Shown here: positions 1 to 14,589 of the stretch, in pieces
Numbering within the stretch: the first letter of the stretch is position 1
Layout: every line of letters begins with the position of its first letter
Assembly: GCA_036250195.1 (NCBI GenBank)
Contig: JAVHZZ010000004.1
Location: 138,449,229 to 138,513,228, forward strand
Length of the DNA stretch: 64,000 nucleotides
Reading direction: 5' to 3'
Origin: Mixophyes australis
Lineage: Eukaryota > Chordata > Amphibia > Anura > Limnodynastidae
Position numbers and translations under genes: made by a program
Notes under the pieces: model-generated
The model's input: the letters and a program-made list of their open reading frames with translations, nothing else
Databases searched by the model: none
Told to the model about the DNA's origin: nothing

Positions 1-740
1 GATTGATCTAAAGACAGAGACTTTGGAGTGAAAGCAGGAACTGCAATCTCTTGATTCAAGTGGAAACGAGAAACAACAGAGGGGGGATTGGTACGAAAAA
101 CAAGGAAGGAAGGAAGGAAGGGGGGGCACAAGATAACGCCCCCAACTCAGGGGGCGTTGGGACTACTCGTCGTGCCGAAGACACGGCCAGTAGAAATGCC
201 CCTTTCCATGTGACATACCGAAGATCCACAGAATCTAAGGGTTCAAATGGTTCTTGAACCAATGCCTGAAGAACCAGGTTCAAATCCCATGGCTATACTG
301 GGAGTATAAACGGGGAAAGAACATGTAGGGAAGTGTGAACCTCCGGCAGAAAGGTCAGCTTGCGCTGGAAATAAATGGACAAGGCAGAAACCTGTAACTT
401 CAAGGAGGCTAAACGCGATTTATGAAAGTGGTGTGTTTCACACCAAAGAACATAAGCCTTTCAAATTCTGTAATAGTTGGCAGCAAAAGAGGGCTTCCTG
501 GCTTTGATCATGGTTTTCACCACAGCTGCAGAAAACCTTTTAGCTGTCAGAATCATGGTTTCAATAGCCATGCCGCCAAAGCCAGTCAATTTAACGAGTG
601 GCATCGAAGAGGACCCTGAGTGAGCAAGTCTGGTCGGAGAGGCAATCGAAACGAAGGTTGTATTGCTATTCCCGGAGGTCAGAGTACCAAGTTTGACGCG
701 GCCAACTTCTTGAGAACCCTCGGGAGCATAGGAAGAGGCA
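1..740 (-). mobile_element. DIRS-like retrotransposon relic (tyrosine recombinase part)
   Basis: Minus-strand translation gives broken pieces of a DIRS-type tyrosine recombinase (YR), the enzyme that integrates DIRS elements in place of a DDE integrase. About 283-150 reads WKGAFLLAVSSARRV...ELGALSC, the box holding the first catalytic Arg. About 560-440 reads a KARKPS..YYR segment typical of the N-terminal SAM-like domain. The first 60 bases match the same YR segment (HLNQEI.VP) found intact near 8270-8320. Frameshifts and a low-complexity G-run insertion (108-128) break the frame, so this is a relic. The window edge cuts it. No terminal repeat is seen here. The family assignment rests on similarity to the better copy at 7499-8835. 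Confidence 0.65.
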
Positions 741-849
741 GGAATAAGTATACACAGTGAAACCTCCACGGAACCACAAGAGAATATAGAGTTACATTTT
801 GTACAATTATAATGCGCAACAGACCTTGCAGCAGTCCCTATGATAAAGA

Positions 850-1291
850 ACACCCAAAATGACCAAAGATAAATACTAAATATGTTCTATAAGAGGATAT
901 TGATGGTATAAAACAATAATGCAGGGAAATTATATATTGAAAATACAAGAATATCTATAGCTGTAATAATGTGGAAATAATGGGGTCCAGATTATGTTAA
1001 TTATATATGGGAACCCTTACAGCCTCGGCAATAGTGTGTTAAAAAATAATGCAGTTGCAAACACATAAAATTGACAATGATTGCTGCCTCACACAGAAAA
1101 AAAACTGGGGAAAAGAGATGTTCTAGGACTGTTTGAACAGAGATCCGTTGTGCTCTTCCAGACAGGACAGGTTTCAGTTTGTCAGGCAGAAAATGGCGCT
1201 GATCTCCTGTTCATAGTGCCAGGAAGCTTGTGGGAGGAGTTCAGAGCTCATTTTCCTGTTACGTGCACCCGGAACTCAAACCCTAAAAATG
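850..1291. other. Unassigned intronic DNA
   Basis: AT-rich DNA between the DIRS relic and a MITE. I see no gene, RNA gene or clear repeat structure. Confidence 0.5.
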
Positions 1292-1591
1292 CATACTTAC
1301 CCACTTCTTGAAGACTTGCTCCGGGAGCCTGCCAGGGGAGGTGGGCGTGATGGGGGCGGGTCTCAAACATTTGTGTCATTTTGACCCCGCCCCCATGATG
1401 TAATGATGCAAAATGCGCCATTTGACAGTAGGGGCGGAGCCAAACGATTCCCGATGAATCGCTGCGTTTTTTACCTAATTCTGCCCACTTGGGCAGAATT
1501 ATGCCAGATGCGGGAGATTGCCACACTCTCCCAGGAGACTCTCGCAAAATGCGGGCGTCTCCCGGACATTCCGGGAGAGTTGGCAAGTATG
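1292..1591. mobile_element. MITE with CATACTTRCCMACT inverted ends
   Basis: The left end reads CATACTTACCCACTT and the right end, reverse-complemented, reads CATACTTGCCAACTCT, giving about 15-bp terminal inverted repeats around about 300 bp. The interior is GC-rich and holds no coding sequence. I see no clear target duplication, so the superfamily is not assigned. Confidence 0.6.
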
Positions 1592-1814
1592 TAAAAATGG
1601 CCGACCACTCCTCCACATCCTAATCTGGGCCCCTGCCGCGTGAGGAACAGCCACAGCCGGTCTCTCCGATCCTACGGAGAACTTGCTGTGGCTGTCCCAG
1701 GTCCCTGATGCTGGCAATGCTCGTTGCCTAGGTGGGAGGGAGACGCAATCACAGCAGCTGTCAATGGGCTGCAGTCGTGACTGTCATTGCTGACAGCATG
1801 CTGCCTTAAAACTG

Positions 1815-3010
1815 TATAACATGTTGGAGCCAAAAAAGTATAGCTTATGATTCAGTAGTATGTAGAACCACCTTTAGAAGCCATAACATGAAGTCATTTT
1901 TTACTGTATGAGTTTTATTAGTCTTTTACATTTTTACATCTTTATTGGAAAAATGTTGTCTCACTCCTCCTTACAACACTGCTTCAGTTCATTGATGTTT
2001 GAGATCATTCGTTTTATGCACAGCTCTGTTAATGTCCCTCTACATCATTTCCATGGATTTGAGGTCTAAACTTTGAAAAAGCATCGAATCAAGGTTTTGG
2101 AATGGCCAGACATTTTGGATGTAGATTTGCTGGTATGCTTAGGATAATTGCCCTGTTGCATGATCCAATTTCAGCCAAGCTTTTTGGAAAGATTTCCTCT
2201 AGAATACTCTGACATAAAAGAGGATAATATGTTGGACTCAATGGCTGCAAAATACCATCAAATCATTACACCGTCTCCATTGTGCTTGACGGCTTGTATA
2301 AGGTTCTTGTGGTGCTTCACTGAGTTTGGTTTACACCAAACATGGAGTCATTCATTAATACCAAACAACTCTACTTTGGTGTAATCTGTCCAGAAGACAT
2401 TCTCCCAGAAGTTTTGTGTGTCAAACCTGATCTGTACTGCATTTGTTGTTTTGAGATTTTTTATTCTTATTTTATTTTATTATTGCTAGCTACCATGTCA
2501 TACAAGCCATACTAGTGCAGTGTTTGTGATGGTAGAATAACTTTAATATATATTATGTTAACAGAGGCCTGTAGATCGTTGGAAGTTGGTTGTTTCGGTC
2601 ATTTCTTTTCTTTAGGATCTCCCATAGCATCATACAATGAGTTTTGGGTGAATTTGCTGGGACACGGGGAAAACTGAATACTATTGCCGATTTTCTCAAT
2701 TTGTAAATTTTTCTTACTGTAGAATGATGGACTTAAAATTGTTTGGAAATTGCCTTATAACCCTTTCCAGACTGATGAGCAGCATAAATTGCTTCTCTGA
2801 GGTAACTCCTCCTTGGCACTGAGTTAACACAAACTTCAATGCTCCAGACAAACTGACAAAGATTATGCTTTTATATAGAGGTGGTAAACATTCTTATGAT
2901 CAAATAATGAAGTGTACTGAATTATTAGGACCTGACTTAAGTTACCGTCTTTATTGATATGGAGTAAGGGTGTACATAATTTCACACTTGCTTTGTTTTG
3001 ATCAAATAGT
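1815..3010 (-). mobile_element. Tc1-like DNA transposon, degraded
   Basis: The minus strand carries a decayed Tc1/mariner transposase with several stops and frameshifts. Around 2820-2700 it reads REAIYAAHQSGKGYKAISKQ, the N-terminal helix-turn-helix; further on are HVWCKPN (about 2340) and PKHTSKST (about 2125), the conserved DDE-domain surroundings. Non-coding end motifs common in this group (a GTAGAACCACC stretch near 1864 and GTAAGGGTGTAC near 2965) mark approximate borders; exact terminal inverted repeats were not resolved. The order of motifs shows the element lies on the minus strand. Long inactive. Confidence 0.7.
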
Positions 3011-3200
3011 ATCAGAATAAAATCTGTTGTAAGGTTATATAATTAGAAATCGTCTGGCCCTCACCAAGTCTTATCAAATTTTAAGACTTGGTAGGGCAAG
3101 ATGATTGTTAATTCTGTCTTGAAATGTAATAACACAGAGGGTGTACTTTGTTTTTACAGCTGTGCAATATTATAAATGACATATACAAAACATATAATAT

Positions 3201-3485
3201 AGTGGCACAGCAGTTAGCGTTGCCGCCTCACAGTGTTGGGATCATTAGTTTGATTCCGACCTTTGGGCCCTATTTGTGAGGAGTTTGTATGCCCTTCCCT
3301 GTTCCTTGTGTGGGTTTCCTCCCACAATACAAAACATAAGGTCAATTGGCTGCTCAATAAAATGTACCCTAGGGTGCGTATGTTGGGAAACTTGGGACTA
3401 TAAAATCAAATGGGAAGGGAATAATGTGAATGCTAAATATTCTCAGTACAGCGGTGGGTAATATGATGGTGCTATATAAATGATA
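3201..3485 (+). mobile_element. tRNA-derived SINE with L2-like tail
   Basis: It starts AGTGGCACAGCAGTTAGC and has a TTTGATTCC B-box-like stretch near 3249-3258, i.e. A- and B-box spacing of a tRNA-derived Pol III promoter. It continues through a TGTGGGTTTCCTCCCAC body and ends with GTGCTATATAAATGATAATAA. The tail is the same as that of the copy at 49178-49304 and resembles the 3' end of the L2-type LINE near 41177. Diverged, so old. Confidence 0.65.
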
Positions 3486-3545
3486 ATAACAAATATATAA
3501 AATATATATATGCACACACACATATATACATACCCACACACTTGA
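3478..3545. repeat. TA / CA microsatellite
   Basis: Short simple repeats of TA and CA dinucleotides follow the SINE tail. Confidence 0.8.
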
Positions 3546-3811
3546 AAGACAATGCTCAATCAGCTACTATTCATTACTGATCAACATGACATCAATAAAC
3601 CTTACTACTTTTTATCTTTAGCATAGACTTCTCTAGCATACACGTCACATAAGCCAACTACACTTATTCATATTAACTCATTAGCATAATAAAAGCCCCC
3701 ATCAAGTCAAATATTTCTCCAACTGGTTCACATATATATGTGCACTACAGTGAAAATCACAAGTTTCATCATTAGAGCCAAGCTTTAAATATTACTAATT
3801 CTCTCCCTTAC

Positions 3812-3942
3812 CAAGCTGAGCCATGTGGTTCCCAAGGACCCAGACACACCCAGCAGAATTCAGCCTTGCAGTTCTGGTTTCGGCACACCATGTGATTGCA
3901 GCCTCCATCCTTTTCTATGGTCACGTGACATTTGGGACATTC
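3812..3942 (-). CDS. arih1: ARIH1 coding exon 10 (RING2, catalytic Cys)
   Basis: 131 bp, [20 protein letters not shown]... to WEPHGSA plus two bases of Trp. Acceptor TTCCCAG, donor GTAAGG. The RING2 catalytic cysteine (Cys357 of human HHARI by family knowledge) is the TGC codon complementary to 3898-3900. The next exon (starting near YNCNRYN in mammals) is not found in 1-3811, so the following intron exceeds 3.8 kb. Confidence 0.96.
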
Positions 3943-6900
3943 CTGGGAAAATGCAAGATGACAGGACACGTAGGCAACAGAATTGTAAAATGTTACTAGG
4001 TTGAACATCTATTAAACAGGATGTCAACTCAAGGGTATATTTTATGACTATTTTTTTTGCTAGAGCTTTAATAACCAAGGTGAGAAAGAACAGCATAGGA
4101 AAATAAACTGAATCTAAGTTTTGTTTCTGATTGATTCTAGAGAACTGAAATCTAGAGCCCTAATGACACACAGCGAGAATCCTACCTTTGTATTTGCTGC
4201 AATCCAGTTTGATGTCTCACTGTCATCATCACACTTTTTAATCCATTTTTTTAACCACTGTGGGAAAGAGAGATGGTTTTTATCCTCCAATTTATTTTAC
4301 TTTGCCCTTTGAGGCCCAAGTCCATCCATAATTACTCCCCCCCACTAGTCTCAAATCCATCTTTGTAGTGTATATTTACTAAGGCTCTTATATACTGCTT
4401 AATTTTACAACATACTGGCATAACATGCTTTCACCTCCACTTACCTTACATTTAACTGGATCATGCCAATTTTCTCCACAATTGAAACTAAAACATAAAA
4501 AACATTATGAGATTTAGTTAAAGCACCTCTAAGCCTAACAATACATTTTCACTTACTGTTAATATATTTTCTTTATTATAAGTGGGGGACACATATGTAA
4601 CAAATGTGTATTAGCTCTGCCAATCCAAGGCAGGACTCCTAAAATAACCTCCTCACCACTCATTGTTCTTTCTAGTGTACCTTATATTGCTATACAATGC
4701 TTACCAGGTAACCTTGGGTCCTGTGCAGACCACAACCGTTGATCACTCAGTACTGCTCCCAGTACAGTCAGTAAATGGTTATGCTTAATTGGAGAACTTT
4801 GCTCAATTTTGAACCAAGCAATATATAATGGGAGGCAAGATGGGGAGTTTTCATTCCTCATAAAAAATTAAGAAAAAATTCCATTCTTACATTAAGAAAC
4901 ATAGGTTGAAAAGATTCCTCATGTAGACATGTGGTTGTATCATACCACCAATGCAACCCACTAAGAAAGATGGTATTTGTAAATTTGTCTGATGAAAGCA
5001 CAATGAAATATCAACACTGCCATGATTGATGAGAGTCCATATTAAGGATCCCATAATCACAGTGAAATGCAAAGAGCATCTGAGTGCTGGGAATACGAAT
5101 ACTGCCCATGTAGTCCTACTCATTGGACATTCTCTCAAAGCCCAACAGTACAAGACACCAGTGACGGGGTGAAAGAAGCCATGCAAGGGTAACATGTAGC
5201 ACAACTGCACAAATTTACCAGTCTCTGTTTTGTACAAAACAGAAAATGTTTTCAATTATTTTTCAAAATCGAACTTCATGTTTCAACAGGATAAGGTGTA
5301 AATGCAACTTTATCATGTGTCAATAATGCGGCAGGTGCTTACAGGATTTATTAACCAATCTGCTCTTTATTCTGTAAGCAAAATAGATGCCTGACATTAT
5401 TCTCCTTAAGATATAAAATATTGCTCAAGTATTATGTCTTACACTAATCAAAGTATACAAACAAGAAATGTGACAACTGAATTAACAGTGATATATTCTA
5501 TTCGCCGAAATAGAAAACATTAAAGTTTATATTAAAACATTACAAAAACATGGCAACACAATATAAAAATGTACAGCCAATTTGCAGTGGCTTTGAACAG
5601 TGTCCATTCAAGACTTTGCCAGTCAGAAGGGTGAAATCTACAAAGAATATACAACAGGCATTACTTACAATGCACATATTTAAGGATGCTATTTACATAA
5701 AAAACTTACAATACTTTTGATTCATGTTATTGAAGACTAATACACATTGGCGGGAATTCAATTGGCAGCGTTACTGTAAAAAGTAATGCAGACTGCGCCC
5801 TATTATCGTTATTACGGTAATACTGTGCTTAAATACCATTACAGTAGATTCAACGCCGGATTTCTGCTTGCCGCTCCCCGAGCTGCGAGCAGAAAGCAGA
5901 GCTAAATTTACCGTAATAACGGTAGTAGGATTAACGCTGCGTTAATCTGGGGGGAATTGAATTCCTTTAGTGCTAACACATCCCCTTAAAGAGAAGTACA
6001 TTTAAAACAGTTGTAAGAACTGCCAACAAACTTGTGCAGATTGACATTTACACTACAGTATGGTATAATACTAGTTTCATACCCTGGGAACCCTGAAGAA
6101 AATTGCTATTATTTATTTTGTGCTTATGTATGCAGATCTTAGTGGGTTGAGAGGTCTGTCACAAACACATATAGCCAAGGTCATTTGAAATAAAATGCAA
6201 CCGATGTAGAAATATATTAAGACCCAGCAGCATAATCTTTGGCCCTTGCACGAGATCTATTTCTAAGTCCCTCTTTATGCTCACACAGGGAAACACAAAC
6301 ATTTCTTAGGATTACCTTCAATTTCTCAGTATGTTCAACCATATAACAAATCTTAGCATATAGCACATTTGAATGGAAAAAAAAGACTTTTGATACAAAC
6401 AAGCCAATCTTACAAGGTTCTACTATAGACCAAATCCTTATTTTATTACTATACATTACATGTAGTATTTTGTTTTTTAACCTTTGAACCTTTTCTGCAA
6501 CAGTTTTTTTCTCACTAAGGAGCATGTTCTCCTTAAGTTTTCATATTATACCATCCAGCATCTGATTGCTAGAAGTAATTCACCTTAGTCATTAGCAATG
6601 TCCAGTGGGTAAATTATTCATGAGGATCAGGAAAGCTAGCTGCCAGAGGTTCCCATGGTATGATAACACTGTCTTCACATGTTGACACAACCACATATTC
6701 TATATATTATAACACATGCCCAGGGGTGCAGTTGCCCCCCCCCCGGGATTTCTATAGGGTTGGCAAAGACTGTATTTTGCTCCCCCACGAACTTCTACAC
6801 AATATTCTTCATGCTACTTTATGAGGTCATGGTATCTGTTCTAAACTTGTGAAACTTTCTTAAATGATAGGTGGTCTTAGTATAACTAGCAAATGTTCTG

Positions 6901-9900
6901 TAATATAGATTGCCTTAGTATAGATTTAATACAGATTGATTGATTTGTTTATTTAAAAAAACTCCAAGTGTTCTGTTCATAAACATTTATCACTATATTT
7001 AAGATGAAAAACTATTCATTTTACATTTACCCTGAATTTTGTGAGGTGCTTCCAGTAACAAACATGAGATATAGCAATTTAAATTTATAGCATTTACCGT
7101 AACCAGTGAGTCAGTGACTATAGATTTAGAAATACTCCCAATCATATGAGATTATGATGTCAAAGAAATCTCAAAAACTAGGTTTAGGACTATGAAAAAT
7201 GTAAATTTTTAAGATGAACAATTGAATTTATTTATCTTTTTAACAGCTATTGTACTAATTGGTACTTAATATTAATTATTATTATTATCCTTTATTTGTT
7301 AGGCGCCACAAGAGTTCCGCAGCGCCGTACACAGCACAAACAGTAGACTAAACAAGGTGAAACATTATTATTATTAATAATATTTATTTAATAATGTATA
7401 AATAAAGTGTTATAGTAAAATAAAAAAACACTGACAAAAATTAACATAAGACTGGAAGTCTTTGTATATCTACAGCCACTGTTACAGCGATCGTGAAAGA
7501 GGATTTATGTACTTACGTTAAATCCGTTTCTCTGATTCCGTCTGGGGGACACTGCTTACCATGGGTTGTGGAGGGAGCTTGGGGAGTTGGCACCTAACTA
7601 GTTAACTTTTAGTACTGCCGACAGACCCCTCCCCTCTACAATCCCCCTGCCTCTTCCTGTCAGTTAATTAAAAAGCCCCAAGGAGAAGAGGCCAATGAAC
7701 CAAAAGCACACAGAAGAAAAGCAGAAGGGAGGGATCGCAGTGACCCCCAGACGGAATCAGAGAAACGGATTTAAGGTAAGTACATAAATCCTCTTTTCTC
7801 TTTCATCCAGTCTGGGGGACACTGCTTACCATGGGGACGTTCTAAAGCAGTCCCCTAAGGGTGGGACTACTCTGAAAATCCCGCTCGTAAAGCATTACGA
7901 CCGAAATTTGCATCCGCAGATGCAAATACATTAAACTGGTAAAATTCTGTAAAGGTGTGGACAGAGGACCAGGTGGCTGCCCTGCAAAGCTGGTCTGCAG
8001 AAGCCCCATTTCTCGATGCCCACGACGCCCCTACCGATCTGGTGGTATGGGCAGTAAGTCTCTTCGGCACAGGAAGGTTAGCCTTTATGTAAGCTTGCTT
8101 AATGGTTGCCGTAATCCATCTCGCAATGGACTGTCTTGAGACTAGCATCATAAAGAACAAACAGAGAATCAGTATGTCTAATCTGAGAAGTTCTCTTGGC
8201 ATAGATGCGGAGAGCCCTAACCACATCTAACTTTTCCATAGACTGTTGATCCGAATGGGAAGTAGATGAGAAGACCGGAACTACAATTTCCTGGTTCAGA
8301 TGGAAAGCCGAAACTACTTTTGGAACGAAGGAAGGGAGGGTTCTTAACACCGCTCTGTTCTCGTGGAAAACCAGATATGGTTCCCGACAAGACAGAGCTC
8401 CTAATTCCGAAACCCTACGTGCAGATGCAATAGCCAAAAGGAAGAGGACCTTCCAGGTCAACCACTTCAAATCTCCCACTAGTAAAGGATCAAAAAGGAG
8501 GCCCCTTAAGCATATCCAGTACTAGGTTGAGATCCCATTGTGCTGTGGGCGGAACATAGGGAGGCTGAATATGCAAGACTCTCTGGAGGAAAGTCCTAAT
8601 ATCCGGTAAATCCGCTAATTTCAGGTGAAAAAATTAAAGTTTAACATTACCTACAGTACTAAAACACTGCCCAACTCCATGGGCACCTAAAAAAAACTGG
8701 CAGGAAGAGGCAGGGGGATTGTAGAGGGGAGGGGTCTGTCGGCAGTACTAAAAGTTAACTAGTTAGGTGCCAACTCCCCAAGCTCCCTCCACAACCCATG
8801 GTAAGCAGTGTCCCCCAGACTGGATGAAAGAGAAAAAGAGATACCAAACGTGAGTAAAAGAGGCTTCACGCCCAGTAGTAGTCCTTTGTCTTTTACCCTA
8901 ACCCCCCCCCCCCCAATGAAAATTTTTGTTCCTATGCCCCAGCACCTGCCTATGTTTTTTCTATTAGTTAGATCCACTCTTCAGCAGAGTGCATGTTACA
9001 AAGAAAAAAATATGTCTGTAGGCATGAATGCTCTGCACGGTAACTTTAACTTCCACATGCAAATGGGAGTTTAAACCCACTGATGTAGTAATCGAGTGTG
9101 CATATATGCAAATGACTTACATAATCACTCCCCCCCCCCAAAAAAAAGAGCATTTGTATTGGACATGTACTGTTATATACACTCCGCTAGATGGTGTATT
9201 TAACAAATAACTAAACTATGTAATTTACAAATATGACCATTCCAATAATGGTTCATTTTTTATTCCATAAAAGTACTTTAAGTGTTAAAGTGAAACCAAA
9301 CTGAAAAATCAAAATGCACCTTCATAATATGCTGAGGTCAGATAGGTTCAAATGTTAATGAAGGTGCAAGGTTAATACTTTCTATGTTTAGGCTTATTTG
9401 TACTCCACTGATGTATTGGGAATCAATTTTACATGAGTCCCACTGTCACTATACAGGATCTAATTATTAGTCCATAGTGGAACTCAATAGGATCTTCTTA
9501 TTCTTCTCAACATGGTCAGAATATACATTTAGATCTGACTTTGTAACCCTCTGTGTGCATGTGCTGACCAATAACATGAAAAATGATAACACTATAGAGA
9601 TTAATGCTTTTTCATGACAGCTCAAGGAGAAGTAATTCACTATACTATAATAGTGAAATGTTAATGCGGTTGTATGACAAAATGTAAATACAGCTCCTGG
9701 CTCACTTATTTAATGTTGGGTCTCTATTTTGACAGTTGAATCAACTGTAAGCTGGTTTTTACTTGTCTGTACTCAGTTAAATGTTCTTAAGCCCTTTTCT
9801 TAGATGCGTAAGCACCTTGTATGACTTTGGACTTTTCCACTTGTAAAGCACAGCTAGAAAAATAGTGCAGTATAAACCATACACCTTATCAATGATGTGG

Positions 9901-12900
9901 ACATTTTCTTGTGCCAACCTCCGTGCTTCATTTGGATTGCAGCTCAAGAAACCACTTGTATGGACAGCCTGATTATTTTCCTTAGTCTGATTCACCAGCA
10001 TTGGTAAGTAATGATTTTTTTGCATTTCCAGGACCACAATACAGTTACACAATATAAACTGTCAATTTGAAAACTTGTTAGAGAAAATGTTGCAGTATTT
10101 GATCAATTTAAGCAAGCAGTAATTATTTTCCATTTAAGTCCATTAAGTTTTTTCCAAGTAATTTATATTCACTTATGGCAAATTCTGCTGCATAAAAGGC
10201 TGCTAAAACCTAATATTGAAATGTTTAGAAATGAACCATGGAGATAAAATACATTGTTCAGTGTTACCCTGACATTACACCACTGCTCTGTTGAAAAGTT
10301 TTAGCTCCCTACTCTACTACGGAAAGCTGCAGCTCATCTCACTTCTTGATGTGACCTCACACACAGGTAAAAAAGAACAAAAAAAAACTAGATAATTTGA
10401 GCATTTAAATTACTGTGACATCACTGGCCCTGTCCCGTGTATGAATCAACCATTACACAGTGCTCTTCAGCATAGCAAGTCTGCAAAGCTATCATTCAAA
10501 CTGCCTTCTTAGAAAAACGACTCCCTCTTAAGATGGCAGTGCCTGGAAAGGGGTAAAAGAGCATGAATTACATATTTAGTTTTGTATAAAATCTTCAGTA
10601 ATGTTATGATTATTATTCAGCGCCATAATACGCAGCATCTGGTAAGTGTTAATGTCAAATAGTGGCTTTACCTGATCTTTAGCTTATGCAGCAGCAGGTC
10701 ACACATCTCATCTGATTCTGAACTAAAAGGCAGGATGACTAATAAAAGTTCATATGCAGCTATTAAAGCAGTCTGCATAAAACATGCTGCGTGCATGAAA
10801 TTATAAATCAAAATGTTTGTAAATTACCAGCAGCTCATATTACTATTAAACATTATAAACACGGCTCTGATCTATAAACCACAAACTGCTGCACATGCAG
10901 CATGAAGAGATGTGCCTTTATTATAACCAGATTGATCACACAAAGCTTCTCGTAATTGAAATAGCAGACTAATGAATTAACCAGAGCATTCTTGGTTGGT
11001 GCAAACCTTAAGGTTGAACCAGTAGTACAATGTTCCAGGAGCAAGGTACACTGCATAGAACACTTAATGTTCAATGTTATCCCAATATTATTATATACCA
11101 GGCTTAAGGCACAAACTGCAAGTGTTCACCATGATCTATAATAGCGTCAAAGGGTTTAGGAGATCTAAGTGAAAAAATGTCAGTCAAATATTCAGTCTGT
11201 CCCCCATCCCTCCACACAAGTCTTTTCGACTTTGGAAGTCATATGTACAGTAGTAAAATGTGACCTGGCGACTAAATTAATGTTATAGCCGGGATACTAA
11301 AGAAAATACCCTAATATTCATGCTACAAGTGAGATAGCAGTGGACAAATAGAAAGTTTACTAGAGCAAAGAAGGAGTTTGCCTAAAAAATTAATAAAAAT
11401 ATCCTAACCTTGTATGTCAGTAAAAGAGGTTGCTTAGTGAATGCCGCCTCCAGTGGGTGCAACTTAAACCCATTAGTTGGACGTAGGATTAAAGGACGCG
11501 ACTGTGAGAACATTATCACATGTACACATCAGGCTTCCTGTCCGTAAGCATTATGAATGCCACTGCAGTGAATTGCCTTAAAGTGATTGAAAACGCAATT
11601 CCTATTCAGGTTATTAAATTTGTTTATTATTTTTCAAATATTGTCTGTATTTCCCCACATAGGACCCATCCAACAAACAAGCATCTCATAATTTCACATG
11701 AATAAAGTGGATAGCACCAGTCCGTTTTCTAATAAGTAAATTCTGATAAATGAATGATTAACGAACGGCAACTTCAATGAAGTATTCAAGTATTCTAATT
11801 TTTGACAACATTTATCTAAATACATAAAATAATTTAATACCACTGTTTTTGAGATATGCCATCTGCAAGTGCTGCTTGGTCATGATTGCCAAGATTAATG
11901 GTACACAAAGCTAAACGGTGTGTAGACCAAGCTGGACAAATGTCCCTGAAGGTTAGGTGCCACCAATTTTGAACAGAAAAATGTTAGGCAGGAGGTTGGA
12001 AAAGGGGAAGGGGGGGTCAGTTCTGGTGGACTGAATTCATTCTATGTTATTGAAAACATATAAAATCTAAACAAACAAGGCAAAACATTGGCGTTGACAC
12101 AAGTTCTTGCTAGCATTCATTCATTCATTCATTCCAGAAGCATTTACAAAAAAACAAACAAAAAACAGAAGATAAATGCAACAATGGTGAAAATGCCAAT
12201 GAGTATGGGGACACCAGAAGCAATTGCTTCTAGTATCAGACCCAGTTACATGCATGTAAATGGTCAGTAAAATGCATTAAAAAAAAATACTTGTGGGTAT
12301 GAGCCCTGACAATTAGAATTTTTAGTCTGCAAAGAGATGTGTCCAAAAGCTTAATTGTACCCAATATTAGACTATTATCTACATCTAATATTGCAAATAC
12401 TGCACAATGCTTCTGAACTTCCTTTCTTTCTACCAGTGTGCATTATAGGAATATCAGCAACGTTGTCCAAGAACACCAGCCATGTCACATTCCTGCTTTA
12501 AAAAGTAAAGGGTTTGTACACTACCTTTCCATTAAATGCTAATTGCTGCCTATGGCAGGGATATGTATGTGGAGGCTAAGGAACGAGTTAACTGCCACAC
12601 TACCATATTTTCTATAATGTTTATATTAGCAACAGCATTTACTGCTTACAAGTTTTAATGTTTTTTTGCTTTTTTCAATGTTACTTATACAATGAGCATT
12701 TATGAAAAACTGTCCCTTCTCTTGTTATCACTGTAATGTTACATATAAATGTAATAGTGATTTTCATATTTCAATTCTTGCACCAGTGTCTCACCAAAAC
12801 TGCCGGCCACATTTGCAACGCACAGGTTTGGCGTCTGGATACTGAACCTTTACGACATGATGGCAGTCTGGAGCAGGGCACCATTTCAGAAGTCTGTTAC

Positions 12901-14528
12901 ACTGCAAAGAAGAAACACAGATATAGAAAGAGACAATGGGAGGGAAAACAAGGACATAGATTGTAGCAAGCTCCAAACATACACATTTGTCACAAAACAT
13001 AGTACTTCTGTTTTAAAGAAACAGTGCTGCTTGGCCACCTGTGGAGCTCTCCAATTTATGGACATCTTGTATGCAGCACTGAGGTTGCCCATCCCGCACC
13101 TGTCCACTGTCGTGTGCCAAGTACGGTAACATTTAGGATGCCATTTGATTGACAAGTCCAAAGGCTTAAGCTATTCACTGCACTAACCTGCATAGGCTTA
13201 TTCTCGACAATCAAGTGGACAACATAACTTAAGTCTTACTAGAATCTAAGTATCAAAAGAGCAAATGTTACAAACAACAGAACTCAACAGGTAGCCACAC
13301 AGCAAAGCACAGTGGTTGCAAGGTCTTCTGGTAAGTATGGAATGTTTGAAACTGATTGATTGACGAGTGTATAATATACACATGCCATTTTAGTCCCCAT
13401 TCGCTAGGTACCTGCCCATTATGAATATTTACCATCATAAAATCAGACAATGTTGTGAATGTATTCTTTTAAAGCAACAACATAAATAAAATGGAAAAAA
13501 ATAATTTTATCTACATATTGAAAAAAAGCCAAACATATATTATTGTCTACTATGTGGCCAATTTCAGTAATCATCTAGTACAGCTGTTTTTAGAGATGTT
13601 TCCATCTTTAGAGGACTCATTTATTGGTTGTAAATGCTTTCATTCAACTTTTACTAGGTGGGTTTTTTCTGTGCTTTGTAGTATCAGGCATCATTGTCTA
13701 CATTCACTGACCTGGAACACAACACAAAGCTGCTCTCTAAACAGAACATTATCCATTGCAGAGAGCACAATAGAGTGCTGCTGTAACAATTATTCTAAAA
13801 GTCATAATAGAGCAATGACAACAACTACACCTTAACTGACAATAACAACCCGTTCACCATACACTGCTGGGTGTGAAGAGAAATCTTTAAAACTTGTTTT
13901 ACATTCTTCTATAAAGAAGAAAACTAAATGACTCACCACTAGCCTGTTTGCTAAAAGGAGAATGTGGACCCCAGAATAAAAACTGCCGAGACACATGGAG
14001 AAACATGAAACAAGTTTCTGTGATCAGGCACTTACCTCTACAAAGCTATTAGTTATTAGATGCTGATACTTTAACTTCACTTTTGAATCTGTGATCAGTC
14101 GCCTGTTAGAGACAAACACAAATGACAGACATAATGAAGTTCTAAAAAAACTGTGGTATTGGCTTTTAAATCGACACACTAATAAATGATGAAGCGGTGA
14201 TAATTGAATTGATGAGAAAAATTAAAGGGGCTCTAACCTGAAAATTAGCTGCGCTTAGCACAGGGCAATGTATATGCTAAAGAGTTTTACAGTATCCCTC
14301 TCAGTGCAGGCTAGTTCAGGTGTTTATGTCTGCTACCACTTCGCCTGCTTTGTAACATATACTTTGCTCTTTCCAGAGCTGGCTATGTCCCCATTGACAT
14401 CACACATATCCCTTGCCACTAGACCACTCTTCCAAGCACTTGTGATAATCCTTTAACAAGACACCTCAATAAGATAAAATTGAGACCTCTGGGAGGAGTG
14501 TATAATTAATATAGCTGTAGAATATATA

Positions 14529-14589
<61 letters not shown>

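Noticed and set aside
4887..5255. 122-codon minus-strand open frame in ARIH1 intron 7
   Set aside because: No recognisable domain, no splice or promoter support, base composition like the rest of the intron.
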